Shown here: piece by piece, positions 34,954-44,502 of the stretch | How positions within the stretch are numbered: position 1 is the stretch's first letter | How the letters are laid out: the number at the start of each line of letters is the position of its first letter | Source of the DNA: Lewinellaceae bacterium | Lineage (GTDB): Bacteria > Bacteroidota > Bacteroidia > Chitinophagales > Saprospiraceae | Length of the DNA: 64,000 nt | Reading direction: 5' to 3' | NCBI GenBank assembly: GCA_020636155.1 | Contig: JACJYM010000003.1 | Coordinates: 257,819 to 321,818, forward strand | Position numbers and translations under genes: made by a program | The notes under the pieces: model-generated | Seen by the model: the letters and a program-made list of their open reading frames with translations, nothing else | What the model was told of the DNA's origin: nothing | The model's database searches: none

Positions 34954-36267
34954 CTATTCACATAGTGAGCCATAAAGGTCAAATTCTTCAGCTTCCTCAA
35001 TTACTACTTGGCAGAAATCACCGACTCTGAGATAATCTTTGCTGGCATCTATCAATACTTCATTATCTACTTCGGGTGAATCGTATTCTGTCCTTCCTAC
35101 ATAATAACCACCTTCGATTCTATCAATTAATACCTTATAGGATATTCCGATTTTTTCTTGGTTTTTACTCAATGAAATGTCTCTCTGCACATCCATCAAT
35201 TGATTCGCTCTTTCCGTTTTCGTTTCCGGATCGACATCGTCCTCCATTAGATAACCGCTTGTGTCCTCTTCGTGTGAATACTGAAAGACTCCCACACGGT
35301 CAAATTTCATTTCCTCTACAAATCGAATCAACTCATCGAATTCTTTGTCCGTTTCTCCCGGAAATCCAACTAAAAATGTGGTTCTTATTGCTATATCAGG
35401 CACGGTCTTTCTTGCATACTCAATAAGTTTTCGTTGCTCTTCCCGTGTCGTTTGCCTGTTCATGCGGTTAAGAACTGTATCAGAGGCATGCTGAAGAGGA
35501 ATATCAATATAATTGCAGACTTTGTTTTGATTTTTCATGACATCAAAAACCTCGAGTGGAAATTTGTTAGGATATGCATAGTGTAGGCGTACCCATTCGA
35601 TGCCCTCAATCTGACATAGATTTTCTAGCAATTCCGCCAATGCCCTTTTCTTGTAAAGATCCAGACCGTAGTACGTCAGTTCTTGAGCAATAAGCATGAT
35701 TTCTTTGACACCATATTTAGCAAGATTTCGTGCTTCAGTCACGAGTTCTTCGATTGGTCGACTTATGTGTTTTCCTCGCATCAACGGTATCGCACAAAAC
35801 GAACACGTACGGTTACATCCCTCCGAAATTTTCAAGTAGGCATAATGGGGTGGTGTTGTAATTTGGCGTTGACCTAACAATTCGTAACGGTAGTCCGCAT
35901 CAAATTTGCTCAATAGTGCAGGTAATTCCATCGTTCCAAAAAATGCATCAACTTCTGGTATTTCCTCCTCTAGGTTATCCTTGTATCTTTGGCTGAGACA
36001 TCCAGTGACGTACAGTTTTTCAATCTCTCCTCTGGATTTTTTGTCGGCATATTCTAAGATGGTGTTGACCGATTCTTCCTTTGCTAAATCAATGAACCCG
36101 CAGGTATTGACGATAACGATATTTGCTTCTTCATTATAATCTTCATGAGCCACATTGATGTCATTTGCTTGAAGCTGAGTAATGATATTTTCTGAATCCA
36201 CCAGATTTTTCGAACAGCCTAGGGTGATCACATTGACCCTGTCTTTACCTAACTTCTTTGTTTTCAT
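34954..36267 (-). CDS. rimO: Ribosomal protein S12 methylthiotransferase
   Basis: A 437-residue protein. The N-terminal UPF0004 domain carries cluster-binding Cys18, Cys56 and Cys90. The radical-SAM CxxxCxxC is at Cys151, Cys155 and Cys158 (EGCNRTCSFCAIPLMRG). A C-terminal TRAM domain (from ~370) ends the protein. The RimO-type sequence VNVITLGCSKNLVDSE separates it from MiaB. It adds a methylthio group to Asp88 of S12 using two 4Fe-4S clusters. It lies 27 bp downstream of the VWA-like gene. Confidence 0.95.
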   Translation of the reverse strand: MKTKKLGKDRVNVITLGCSKNLVDSENIITQLQANDINVAHEDYNEEANIVIVNTCGFIDLAKEESVNTILEYADKKSRGEIEKLYVTGCLSQRYKDNLEEEIPEVDAFFGTMELPALLSKFDADYRYELLGQRQITTPPHYAYLKISEGCNRTCSFCAIPLMRGKHISRPIEELVTEARNLAKYGVKEIMLIAQELTYYGLDLYKKRALAELLENLCQIEGIEWVRLHYAYPNKFPLEVFDVMKNQNKVCNYIDIPLQHASDTVLNRMNRQTTREEQRKLIEYARKTVPDIAIRTTFLVGFPGETDKEFDELIRFVEEMKFDRVGVFQYSHEEDTSGYLMEDDVDPETKTERANQLMDVQRDISLSKNQEKIGISYKVLIDRIEGGYYVGRTEYDSPEVDNEVLIDASKDYLRVGDFCQVVIEEAEEFDLYGSLCE

Positions 36268-36294
36268 GATTTAATTTCTTACTTTGAAATTCCC

Positions 36295-38373
36295 TTAATA
36301 TTTGCCGAAATACCTTCTTAGAAACCATTCGAGTGAAAGTAAGGCAAGGATTAGCCAAAAAATCCATTTGTGATTCAATAATGACGAGGTCGTGCTACTT
36401 GCATATACCACAGGTTTAATGGATTTAGCATTGAGAATGTCGTTTTCTAATTCACTTATTTGGTTAGGAAAATAGGACTTGCCCCTATATTTTTTAGAAA
36501 TAGCATTCAGGATATCGTGCCTTGCTACCAGATTACTATTTTCAATTTCTGACGCCTCCACACTAAATTTTCCACCGGAACTAAGTTTTTCGCCATTGAA
36601 CAACGTCGTGGAGGTAAAGCTGTATTGTCCCGTAGGAAATTGACCAGCATCTAAGGTGTAATAATTATTGAATTTTGACATGACAAATTCAAAATCCTTT
36701 CCTTCCTCGTCTTTGATGGTCAATGCCACATCTGGATCATTTATCATCTCATAGCTGTCATTGTACAGTTGGCCCGTGAATTCGACGTTGTCAGATTCTT
36801 TAAAAATATTTTTACTTACTAAGGATTTGAATTTTCTTTTGTCATCTTTGGCTGCTAAATATTGCAAACACTTATTAACCAAGTTGTTTGTCTGGTCAAA
36901 ATTTTGATTTTTTTCAAAGTCTTCAATTCGCCATTTCCATATGCCTTCTCCTATGAGGATTCCCGTTTTTAAGCCATTATCTTCATTAAATGCCAACATA
37001 GGATAGGAAGTCGCAATTTTTTTTATCGACTGGTTTAACAGTACTTGAGCTCCTACGGTGGACTGATACTCACCAAATCTTGCAATCAATGGAGGCAGAT
37101 CTTTAAAGTAATTTTTCAATTCTTCATCTATGATGAATGCCTTGAAATTTTGATTCATTACAGGAAGTATGTTTTCGGAGGTATTGGTCGTTTTACTCAA
37201 TTTCACAAAATCCTCAAGGCTATTAAGCTTTGCATTATCAGTTTGCAAACCGGCAACATACAAGGTTGGGATTTTTTTAGTTTTTATTTTTTCTAAAACG
37301 GTGCTTACCGGATGTTTCTCACTCGGTAAATTGTGCATGATGACGACTTGATAGGCTTCGGGTGTCACAGGATCAGAAGCGAATTTCACCTCACATTCAT
37401 AATTTTTGTGAGATAATACACTCCTCCTCAATGCTGAAATATCGGGATGCGGGGCATCGGCCAAAATCAATATTTTCTTTTTACTGTCGAGAACTTCCAC
37501 ATAAAAACTTCTTACATTATTATCTAACGTACTTTCTTGGGATAGACCATCCACTTTTACACGGTATGGAATGGTTCCGCTTTCATCGGCATTGATGGTG
37601 AAATTCAAATTCGTATAAAAATCGATTTTATCAATATTTACCGATTTTTCATCCAAGCTTTTCCACTTGCCATGTTCCTTTTTTTCAAGTCTGACCTTGG
37701 TAGATTTACCTTGAAGATTGTAGGAACTTATATCCACTTGTACCTCAAATTGATCATTGAGATAGACAATTTTATTGTAAAATACATTTTGAATCGCGAG
37801 ATCTTTTTGTTTCGTTGTGTCACCAAGTAGCACGGTATTGATTGCGGCAGAAAACTTAGAATCATTATAGATGGGATTTTTTCCTTTGTTGGAAATGCCA
37901 TCACTGGCCAGAATGATACTGCCTATATTTTGATCAGCGTAATTATCATACATATAGTTAATGACCTGATTCAGGTCCGTTTCTGTTCGATTATTCGAAT
38001 CCAAAGGATTTTCTGCCACATTTGACCCAAAATAAATGGTCTTTAGATCATAATTCTCTGAAAGGTTTTTCTCAAGGGTAGAAATCTCATTCCCTAAGTC
38101 ATTAGACATTTCGATAGAATTAGATTGGTCGATGGCTAGTAAAATTATTGGATTCCTAACTTCTTCCTGCACACTTTTGATTACAGGATTTAACAGTAAA
38201 AAAGCGATGATTGACACGGCACTCACCCTAAGAAGAGCAAGCAATATTTTGAGGTAGGATGGGGCATGGTCAAATTTACTGGTACGATAATAAACCACAG
38301 CAGCATATAAGATGCCCAGCAAAAGACAAAGCAATATGAACCAAGCGGGATATTCAATATTGATATTCTTCAA
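36295..38373 (-). CDS. VWA-like membrane protein
   Basis: A 692-residue protein with two N-terminal membrane helices (about 10-28 and 38-62), a VWA-like domain beginning ILLAIDQSNSIEM with an intact DxSxS metal site (DQSNS), then a large extracytoplasmic beta-rich region. A final C-terminal helix (WIFWLILALLSLEWFL) is followed by a basic end. The architecture matches Bacteroidota proteins related to the BatA/glutamine-amidotransferase-like membrane group. Role unknown, perhaps envelope integrity. It lies directly upstream of rimO. Confidence 0.8.
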   Translation of the reverse strand: MKNINIEYPAWFILLCLLLGILYAAVVYYRTSKFDHAPSYLKILLALLRVSAVSIIAFLLLNPVIKSVQEEVRNPIILLAIDQSNSIEMSNDLGNEISTLEKNLSENYDLKTIYFGSNVAENPLDSNNRTETDLNQVINYMYDNYADQNIGSIILASDGISNKGKNPIYNDSKFSAAINTVLLGDTTKQKDLAIQNVFYNKIVYLNDQFEVQVDISSYNLQGKSTKVRLEKKEHGKWKSLDEKSVNIDKIDFYTNLNFTINADESGTIPYRVKVDGLSQESTLDNNVRSFYVEVLDSKKKILILADAPHPDISALRRSVLSHKNYECEVKFASDPVTPEAYQVVIMHNLPSEKHPVSTVLEKIKTKKIPTLYVAGLQTDNAKLNSLEDFVKLSKTTNTSENILPVMNQNFKAFIIDEELKNYFKDLPPLIARFGEYQSTVGAQVLLNQSIKKIATSYPMLAFNEDNGLKTGILIGEGIWKWRIEDFEKNQNFDQTNNLVNKCLQYLAAKDDKRKFKSLVSKNIFKESDNVEFTGQLYNDSYEMINDPDVALTIKDEEGKDFEFVMSKFNNYYTLDAGQFPTGQYSFTSTTLFNGEKLSSGGKFSVEASEIENSNLVARHDILNAISKKYRGKSYFPNQISELENDILNAKSIKPVVYASSTTSSLLNHKWIFWLILALLSLEWFLRRYFGKY

Positions 38374-38542
38374 AATATGTTTTTTGTTGAATTAATTAGA
38401 CGACAAATATCATAAATATATTTTATGTAATCATTGCTCACATGCAGGATTTGACAATTATTAAGATTATTGAGTCTGAATGCAGTTGCTTTTGGTTCTA
38501 CGATTGTTAATATATTTAAAAATACAATAATAATTAAAACCT

Positions 38543-38550
38543 TACCTTTG
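38543..38550 (+). promoter_or_regulatory. -7 promoter element of the 38594 gene
   Basis: TACCTTTG, 43 bp ahead of the ATG. The rest of the 38374-38593 gap is AT-rich without other clear signals. Confidence 0.5.
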
Positions 38551-38593
38551 TATTCAATGGTTATTAAACCGTGTACAATTAATTAAGGAAGTC

Positions 38594-39889
38594 ATGATTA
38601 AAAGCGATCTTAGGAGTTTTGCTTGTTTGATGTTTTTTTCGATGTTTTTTTTGATAGGAAAACTATCAGCATCATATATTTTGATACCCATGGATGCCGA
38701 GGATCAAAAAGATCACTTAAAGGCTTATGGTGTCACGTATTGGGTTATAGAAAAGGGAGTCGAAGCCTACTGGATGCTCAATTATAAGGGGGGTAGTTTT
38801 GCGTTTCCATATCACAAAAATTTTGAAAACGAATGCAAAATAAGAGGTGTAAGTTATAACGTCATCACGGATGGAAAATTCCTACAACTAAGAGAACAAA
38901 TAGCTGACCCGGAGCTTAATGAAGAAGTCATAAAGCTAGAAAAAGCACCAAAAATTGCGGTTTATACGCCTGAATTTAATGCGAAAGGCGAAAAAGTACA
39001 GCCTTGGGATGATGCCGTGACGATGGTGTTGACCTATGCAGAAATTCCATTTGATAAGATTTATGATAGGGAAATTCTTGAAGGTAAGCTTGCCGAATAC
39101 GACTGGTTGCACTTGCATCACGAAGATTTTACGGGTCAATATGGTAAATTTTTTGCATCACAAGGAAGTACGGCTTGGTATCAAGAAAATCAGAAAAAAT
39201 CTGAGGAATTGGCACATCAACTGGGCTTTCAAAAAGTGTCTCAATTAAAACTGGAAGTTGCCAAAAGAATTAAAGAATATGTTGAAGGAGGTGGCTTTTT
39301 GTTTGCGATGTGTTCAGCTACAGATACTTATGATATTGCTCTGGCTGCCGATGGGGTGGATATATGTGCCGAAATGTTTGATGGGGATGGCATGGATCCT
39401 AATGCCCAATCCAAATTAAATTTTAATAATACGCTGGCATTCCAAAATTTCGAGTTAGTGACTAATCCTATGATTTACGAGCACTCAAGTATTGATAACA
39501 AAGATCGAAAACTAACTCCCGAAACGGATTACTTTTCGTTGTTTGATTTTAGTGCCAAATGGGATCCCATTCCTACGATGTTAACACAAGATCATACCCG
39601 AACCATCAAAGGTTTTATGGGGCAATCCACCGCGTTTAAGAGAGAATTTGTTAAGCCCAATGTTCTGGTTCTGGGTGAGGCAAAAGCCGCCGGTGAAGTC
39701 AGATACATACATGGTGAATACGGATATGGAACATGGACTTTTTATGGAGGACATGATCCAGAGGATTATAGACATTATGTAAATGACCCCGAGACAGATT
39801 TGAGTCTGCATCCAAATAGTCCTGGTTATAGATTGATATTGAATAATATCTTGTTTCCTGCAGCTGAAAAGAAAAAGAGAAAGACGTAA
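38594..39889 (+). CDS. Exported protein of the group usually mislabelled asparagine synthetase B
   Basis: A 431-residue protein with an N-terminal signal peptide (cut near LSAS). The mature start SYILIPMDAEDQKDHLKAYG then GVEAYWMLNYKGGSF is characteristic of a Bacteroidota family annotated asparagine synthetase B in databases. The sequence has no ATP-PPi synthetase features. A class-I glutamine-amidotransferase-like core appears instead: PKIAVYTPEF, then YVEGGGFLFAMCSATDT with a Cys at the nucleophile position. A surface or periplasmic role is likely, and the function is unproven. Confidence 0.85.
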   Translation: MIKSDLRSFACLMFFSMFFLIGKLSASYILIPMDAEDQKDHLKAYGVTYWVIEKGVEAYWMLNYKGGSFAFPYHKNFENECKIRGVSYNVITDGKFLQLREQIADPELNEEVIKLEKAPKIAVYTPEFNAKGEKVQPWDDAVTMVLTYAEIPFDKIYDREILEGKLAEYDWLHLHHEDFTGQYGKFFASQGSTAWYQENQKKSEELAHQLGFQKVSQLKLEVAKRIKEYVEGGGFLFAMCSATDTYDIALAADGVDICAEMFDGDGMDPNAQSKLNFNNTLAFQNFELVTNPMIYEHSSIDNKDRKLTPETDYFSLFDFSAKWDPIPTMLTQDHTRTIKGFMGQSTAFKREFVKPNVLVLGEAKAAGEVRYIHGEYGYGTWTFYGGHDPEDYRHYVNDPETDLSLHPNSPGYRLILNNILFPAAEKKKRKT

Positions 39890-39936
39890 GTGCTTCGTAG
39901 TGTTGAGTTTGAGTAATGTGAATTTTGATCTAAATC

Positions 39937-40425
39937 ATGGATAAAATACTAATAATTCTTGCGATTTTAATTTGTTCAGGAGGTTGTAATAATGATTCAA
40001 AAACTAAAAATAATGGCAGCAAAAGCTGGATTAAGATGGCTCAGAAAATTACTATTTCGGAATTAAGCGAAGAATTAAAAAAGTTTAAATTCGGACGGAC
40101 GGAGTATGATTTTATTGGAATTACATCAAATGGCGTTGATTGTATTTATTTTACGTACAATAATGCTTTTAATATTGAATTTGAGGCCATTATTGAAGAA
40201 CAAGCACCTTACATTGAAAAGCTGAAGGAATTTGCAAGATTAAATGGTATTAATACTTATTTAACCACGTACAAAAATAAATCCGAATATTCTTCAATTC
40301 AACCTGCTCCAGTTCTTGTTATTGAAGTGCATTCTGATATCAATAAAATTGTAGAAGTAGCAAGTAATATTCAAAAACTAGTATTTAACAATAATAATTC
40401 TACCATTTACGAGGTCGTCCCTTAA
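39937..40425 (+). CDS. Small lipoprotein of unknown function
   Basis: A 162-residue protein with lipobox CSGGC (Cys17), so predicted lipid-anchored. The mature region is alpha/beta with a FKFGRTEYDFIGITSNGVDC core. No family recognised. It lies 48 bp after the previous gene on the same strand and may be co-transcribed. The 40426-40595 gap contains the amidase promoter only. Confidence 0.65.
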   Translation: MDKILIILAILICSGGCNNDSKTKNNGSKSWIKMAQKITISELSEELKKFKFGRTEYDFIGITSNGVDCIYFTYNNAFNIEFEAIIEEQAPYIEKLKEFARLNGINTYLTTYKNKSEYSSIQPAPVLVIEVHSDINKIVEVASNIQKLVFNNNNSTIYEVVP

Positions 40426-40565
40426 AAATACTTTTGTATTTTACAATCTCTATATTTTACATTCTAATAAATAAAGTTCAACGCATTTTAATACATTACG
40501 ATTATATTTAATATTTATTAACCTAAAAAATAGTATAAAATACATTATTAATTAAGTTAATTTAT

Positions 40566-40573
40566 TAATTTTG
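40566..40573 (+). promoter_or_regulatory. -7 promoter element of the amidase gene
   Basis: TAATTTTG followed by CAC, 22 bp ahead of the amidase ATG. It fits TAnnTTTG. Confidence 0.5.
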
Positions 40574-40595
40574 CACAGGTTTCAAAATTAAAACA

Positions 40596-41807
40596 ATGTA
40601 CAAATTACTAATCGGTATTGTATTTTTTACAGTTTCATTCTCTAAGGTCTATTCGGCAAATATCCTTGAAAAGGATCAGGAAAATGTCCATATCACCGTC
40701 AAAAAAGGTGATTCTATTCATAGTTTATTAGATAAATATAGCCTATCAAACATCCAGTGCAATGTCAAGGCCTTTTATAAAATCAATGAGCTAAATGATG
40801 GAGACATCTTGTACTATGGAAAATCCTATGAGCTTCCTATTAGGATATATCAGTATAATGGAAAAAGCATCCGATCTACGATTGGAATTGATGACTACAA
40901 CAAAGCCCTGAGAATACAAAAATGGAATGAATCCCTCGAAATCTCAAAAATTAAATCAAAAACACTTTATGGAGACAATGTGCTTTGGGTACCATATCAT
41001 GAGATAGAATGTGATATTGATTTAGATAAAAATAACACGAGTAATGAGCCATTAAAACCCTCCAAAAGCAGTGAGGATAAATATGTATTTGACAAGATAT
41101 TTGGCCAAAAATACAGTTCGGTCAAGATTCTAGATTATAGTTTAAAAAACAAGGTTTTCTATGTGGTGAGTGGACATGGAGGGCCCGACCCAGGTGCCAT
41201 TTGCACTTCGGTGGAAGAGGATATGTGTGAGGACGAGTATGCTTACGATGTGTCATTGAGACTGGCTCGCGACCTGATGCAACACGGTGCTATCGTACAC
41301 ATGATCGTACAAGATCCAAACGACGGCATCAGAGATGAACAATTTTTGGAATGTGACAAGGATGAAACCTGTATGAGCAACCAAATAATACCTTTGAACC
41401 AATTGGCTCGATTAAATCAAAGAGCAGCCGCCATCAATCAGCTCTATAAGAAATATAAATCTCAAGGTATAAATGATCAAAGAGCCATCATTATCCATGT
41501 AGACAGTCGGGGGAAGAATCAGAAGCAAGATGTATTTTTCTATCACTTAGAAGGAAGTAAAAGCGGGCAGAAAATGGCCGAAAACTTGCATAAGACCTTT
41601 GATAAAATGTATGATAAACATCAGAAAAACAGAGGCTACGAAGGATTTGTTGAGTCTCGAGGCTTGTACATGCTACGGAATACCTTGCCGCCTGCAGTGT
41701 ATGTTGAGTTGGCTAATATTCGTAACAAATACGACCACAAAAGATTAATCTACGCATCTAATAGACAAGCGCTTGCCAATTGGATGTTTGAGGCTATAAT
41801 AAAGTAA
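40596..41807 (+). CDS. N-acetylmuramoyl-L-alanine amidase (Amidase_3)
   Basis: A 403-residue protein with a signal peptide (cut after VYSA) and a LysM-like repeat at ~30-80 (VKKGDSIHSLLDKYSL). A C-terminal zinc amidase follows: ligand His in VSGHGGPDPGA, Glu in EDEYAYDVSLRLA, His in IIHVDSR, and the catalytic Glu in AVYVELANIRN. It cleaves the amide between muramic acid and the stem peptide in the periplasm and takes part in cell separation or wall turnover. The order of zinc ligands (H-E-H) is complete. Confidence 0.93.
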   Translation: MYKLLIGIVFFTVSFSKVYSANILEKDQENVHITVKKGDSIHSLLDKYSLSNIQCNVKAFYKINELNDGDILYYGKSYELPIRIYQYNGKSIRSTIGIDDYNKALRIQKWNESLEISKIKSKTLYGDNVLWVPYHEIECDIDLDKNNTSNEPLKPSKSSEDKYVFDKIFGQKYSSVKILDYSLKNKVFYVVSGHGGPDPGAICTSVEEDMCEDEYAYDVSLRLARDLMQHGAIVHMIVQDPNDGIRDEQFLECDKDETCMSNQIIPLNQLARLNQRAAAINQLYKKYKSQGINDQRAIIIHVDSRGKNQKQDVFFYHLEGSKSGQKMAENLHKTFDKMYDKHQKNRGYEGFVESRGLYMLRNTLPPAVYVELANIRNKYDHKRLIYASNRQALANWMFEAIIK

Positions 41808-41811
41808 AATT

Positions 41812-42228
41812 CTATTCTTCTTCTGACTTGCCCGTAGTATCAGCAGCGAAGTATCCGTGAGATTTCAATTGATGAAACCACTTAATTATTTTTTTTACAT
41901 CCTTAGGAAAGACACGGTCATCGTCGTATTTAGGAAGTATACTCTCGAAGTATTCCATTAATACCAGATTGTCGGATTTAATATCTACTGGTAAATTGCC
42001 AGATTTTTCTTCTTCCAGCATTTTGGAAAATATCTTTTTTAATTCTTCTGTGTCGTCGTAGGTGTAAATGGCTACGGTTTCCAGTGGGGTAAACTGATGC
42101 TTTCTTATGGAGTAAAAATTGCTTTTACCAGTCTCCAAATCACTGGCTACTAAACCATTGTTACGTGTCGTAACTAATTCAAATAATCCGGGCATACCCG
42201 AAATTGCTATTACATTAGCTAAATTCAT
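41812..42228 (-). CDS. DUF5606-type conserved Bacteroidota protein
   Basis: A 138-residue protein starting with an SH3-like module (NVIAISGMPGLFELVTTRNN then GLVASDL) and ending in a helical, acidic tail (KSEEE). The pattern matches DUF5606, a small conserved family in Bacteroidota of unknown function. A -7 element (TATATTTG on the minus strand, 42250-42257) lies 21 bp upstream. It is convergent with the amidase gene, 4 bp apart. Confidence 0.8.
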   Translation of the reverse strand: MNLANVIAISGMPGLFELVTTRNNGLVASDLETGKSNFYSIRKHQFTPLETVAIYTYDDTEELKKIFSKMLEEEKSGNLPVDIKSDNLVLMEYFESILPKYDDDRVFPKDVKKIIKWFHQLKSHGYFAADTTGKSEEE

Positions 42229-42249
42229 TATGCGATTTTAAATTTGTTG

Positions 42250-42257
42250 CAAATATA
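42250..42257 (-). promoter_or_regulatory. -7 promoter element of the DUF5606 gene
   Basis: Minus-strand TATATTTG followed by GCAAC, 21 bp before the start at 42228. Confidence 0.5.
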
Positions 42258-42323
42258 TTTTAAAATTAGAATTATGTGCAAAAAGGTGCAACGCAAGTTA
42301 TATTATTGATTAATTCTTCGAAC

Positions 42324-43064
42324 CTAAGCTTTATCTGTTTTTGTATACTGATTTCTAAATGATTTCCACCTCATTTTTAAGACTCCACCTAGTGCTTCCG
42401 AAATGATGGATAGATTCATCTTGGATTGGCCTTTTTCTCTATCTTTAAAGGTGATTGGTATTTCCTTGAGTTTGAATTCATTAACGTAGGCAGCATATTT
42501 CATTTCTATCTGAAATGCATAGCCGACGAACTCAATGGAATCCAAATTTATGTTTCTTAGCACCCCTGCATTGTATCCGACAAATCCCGCCGTCGCATCG
42601 TTGATGGGCATCCATGTGATTAATTTGACATAGTATGAAGCCCCTTTAGACAAAATTTTTCTATCCAAACCCCAATTTCTAAATCCTCCTCCCTGGACAT
42701 AACGACTTCCAATAATCAAATCGGTGCCATTCTTTAATTCAGCGAGCAATCTCTCCAAATCGTTTGGATTGTGAGAAAAATCGGCATCCATCTCAAAGAT
42801 GTAGTCATAATGGTGATCTAGAGCATATTTAAATCCATCTATATAAGCCGTGCCAAGACCCTTTTTGTTTTTCCGTTGAAGGAGATGTAATCTTTCGGTA
42901 AATGCGGACTGAAGTTCGATGACTTTATCGGCTGTACCATCCGGAGAATTGTCATCCACAATTAATATATCAAACGGAGTCGAAAGCTTGAAGACACTAT
43001 TGATAATGGACTCAATGTTTTCAATTTCATTAAATGTCGGTATGATTACGACCTGTTGATTCAA
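42324..43064 (-). CDS. GT2 polyprenol-phosphate mannose synthase-like glycosyltransferase
   Basis: A 246-residue GT-A enzyme without C-terminal membrane helices. It has the N-terminal VVIIPTFNEIENIESII and the nucleotide-binding DILIVDDNSPDGTADKV. The metal-binding motif is EMDADFSH, followed by the DPM1-type IIGSRYVQGGG. The closing segment IPITFKDREKGQSKMN is also typical. It transfers mannose (or another hexose) from GDP-sugar to a lipid phosphate at the membrane. The acceptor pathway is not seen nearby. Confidence 0.93.
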   Translation of the reverse strand: MNQQVVIIPTFNEIENIESIINSVFKLSTPFDILIVDDNSPDGTADKVIELQSAFTERLHLLQRKNKKGLGTAYIDGFKYALDHHYDYIFEMDADFSHNPNDLERLLAELKNGTDLIIGSRYVQGGGFRNWGLDRKILSKGASYYVKLITWMPINDATAGFVGYNAGVLRNINLDSIEFVGYAFQIEMKYAAYVNEFKLKEIPITFKDREKGQSKMNLSIISEALGGVLKMRWKSFRNQYTKTDKA

Positions 43065-43260
43065 TTTTTGTGCTTTGTAATTAAGAAGCGAAAATAATTT
43101 ATTTTTGTCATCTGAGCTTACAATTAGTACTCTTAATCTTTTGTTAATGTGACCGAATTCATATTTTTACCCTGTAAATGTTCTCTACTTTGCTTCACGC
43201 ATTTTTTCATTTTGAAAAATTTTTTTTTAAAATTCAACGATTGAATAAACTTATGAAACA

Positions 43261-43323
43261 GACCATGTCTGGGATAATTATAACACAAAGTTGGGATGAT
43301 TAAACTGGAGGGTTGATTTTTGA
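43261..43323 (+). repeat. 63-bp repeat family C, copy 2
   Basis: A direct-orientation partner of 30596-30658, ungapped. It lies 21 bp upstream of the C1 peptidase gene. The remainder of the 43065-43260 gap is AT-rich with a long A/T run and no gene. Confidence 0.6.
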
Positions 43324-43344
43324 CTAACAAACACTTTTATACAT

Positions 43345-44442
43345 ATGAAACGATTATTGTTTTTAGTTCTTGTTTTTACTTATAGCCTTTCTGCCACTGC
43401 ACAAATTAGTTTTACAAATCTTAAGGATGTCTCATGTACTGAGGTTAAAAATCAGCAAAAAACCGGGACATGCTGGAGTTTTGCAACGACCTCATTCCTT
43501 GAATCGGAGCTCATAAGGCAGAATAAGATTAATTTGGATTTGTCAGAAATGTTCATCGTGAGAAACATCTATGAAGATAAGGCGATGAATTACGTTTTGA
43601 GGCAGGGTAAAGCCAATTTTAGTCAAGGAAGCCTAGCTCACGATCTGCTGAGAGTGGCAATAAAGGATGGGGTAGTGCCTCAGAAATATTACTCTGGCTT
43701 AGTCGATGGATATGAGGTGTACGACCACACAGAAATGGAAGCAGGACTTAAGGGATTTTTGGATGGGGTGACTTCGCAAAAGGAAGTATCTACGAAGTGG
43801 GATGAGGCGGTAGATGCCATACTAGATACCTACTTAGGAGCCGAACCAAAGGAATTCATGGTAGATGGTAAGTCTTATACACCTAAGTCATACGAAGAGA
43901 GTTTGAACATCAATCCAGAAGACTATGTGAGTATTACGTCATTTACCCATCATCCGTTTTATTCTAAGTTTATTTTAGAGATACCAGACAATTATTCCAA
44001 TGGTAGCTTTTATAATGTCCCTTTAAAAGAATTAATGCAAATCATGTACAATGCCATCGATCAAGGATATAGTATAGCTTGGGATGGCGATGTTTCTGAA
44101 AAGGGATTTTCGGCGAAAGAAGGGATAGCCATTTTACCGGTCAATGAGTCCAATATCGATTTTTCGAAAGAGAATACAGAAATCACACCCAGTCAAGAGT
44201 TAAGGCAAGAATGGTTTCTCGAGTATAAAACAACCGATGACCACCTCATGCATTTGGTCGGAATTGCAAAGGATCAAAACGGAAAGAAATACTTCAAAGT
44301 AAAGAATTCTTGGGGTTCAAATGTGAGTGATTACAAGGGATATCTTTACATGTCCGACGCTTATGCCGAAATGAAAACCATGGCAATTATGGTAAACAAA
44401 AAAGCGATTCCGGCAGACATTTTAAGGAAAATGGGATTGTAA
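43345..44442 (+). CDS. Bleomycin-hydrolase-type C1 cysteine peptidase
   Basis: A 365-residue protein with a signal peptide (cut after ATAQ), so it is exported. The papain-fold triad is present: Cys43 in TGTCWSFATT, His300 in TTDDHLMHLVG and Asn321 in KNSWG. The spacing and the DDHxMH motif place it with C1B aminopeptidases (bleomycin hydrolase/PepC) rather than cathepsins. Length is shorter than cytosolic PepC (~450). Likely an envelope peptidase used in peptide scavenging. Confidence 0.92.
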   Translation: MKRLLFLVLVFTYSLSATAQISFTNLKDVSCTEVKNQQKTGTCWSFATTSFLESELIRQNKINLDLSEMFIVRNIYEDKAMNYVLRQGKANFSQGSLAHDLLRVAIKDGVVPQKYYSGLVDGYEVYDHTEMEAGLKGFLDGVTSQKEVSTKWDEAVDAILDTYLGAEPKEFMVDGKSYTPKSYEESLNINPEDYVSITSFTHHPFYSKFILEIPDNYSNGSFYNVPLKELMQIMYNAIDQGYSIAWDGDVSEKGFSAKEGIAILPVNESNIDFSKENTEITPSQELRQEWFLEYKTTDDHLMHLVGIAKDQNGKKYFKVKNSWGSNVSDYKGYLYMSDAYAEMKTMAIMVNKKAIPADILRKMGL

Positions 44443-44502
44443 ATGAAAGAAAAATAATGGGCTAAAAGATGTCCGTTAGACCAAGGATTACTAATCGTAT
44501 AC

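Noticed and set aside
43133..43330. A 65-codon minus-strand ORF over repeat C copy 2
   Set aside because: Part of it resembles the ORF over copy 1, but only because the DNA repeat is shared; no start context or family.
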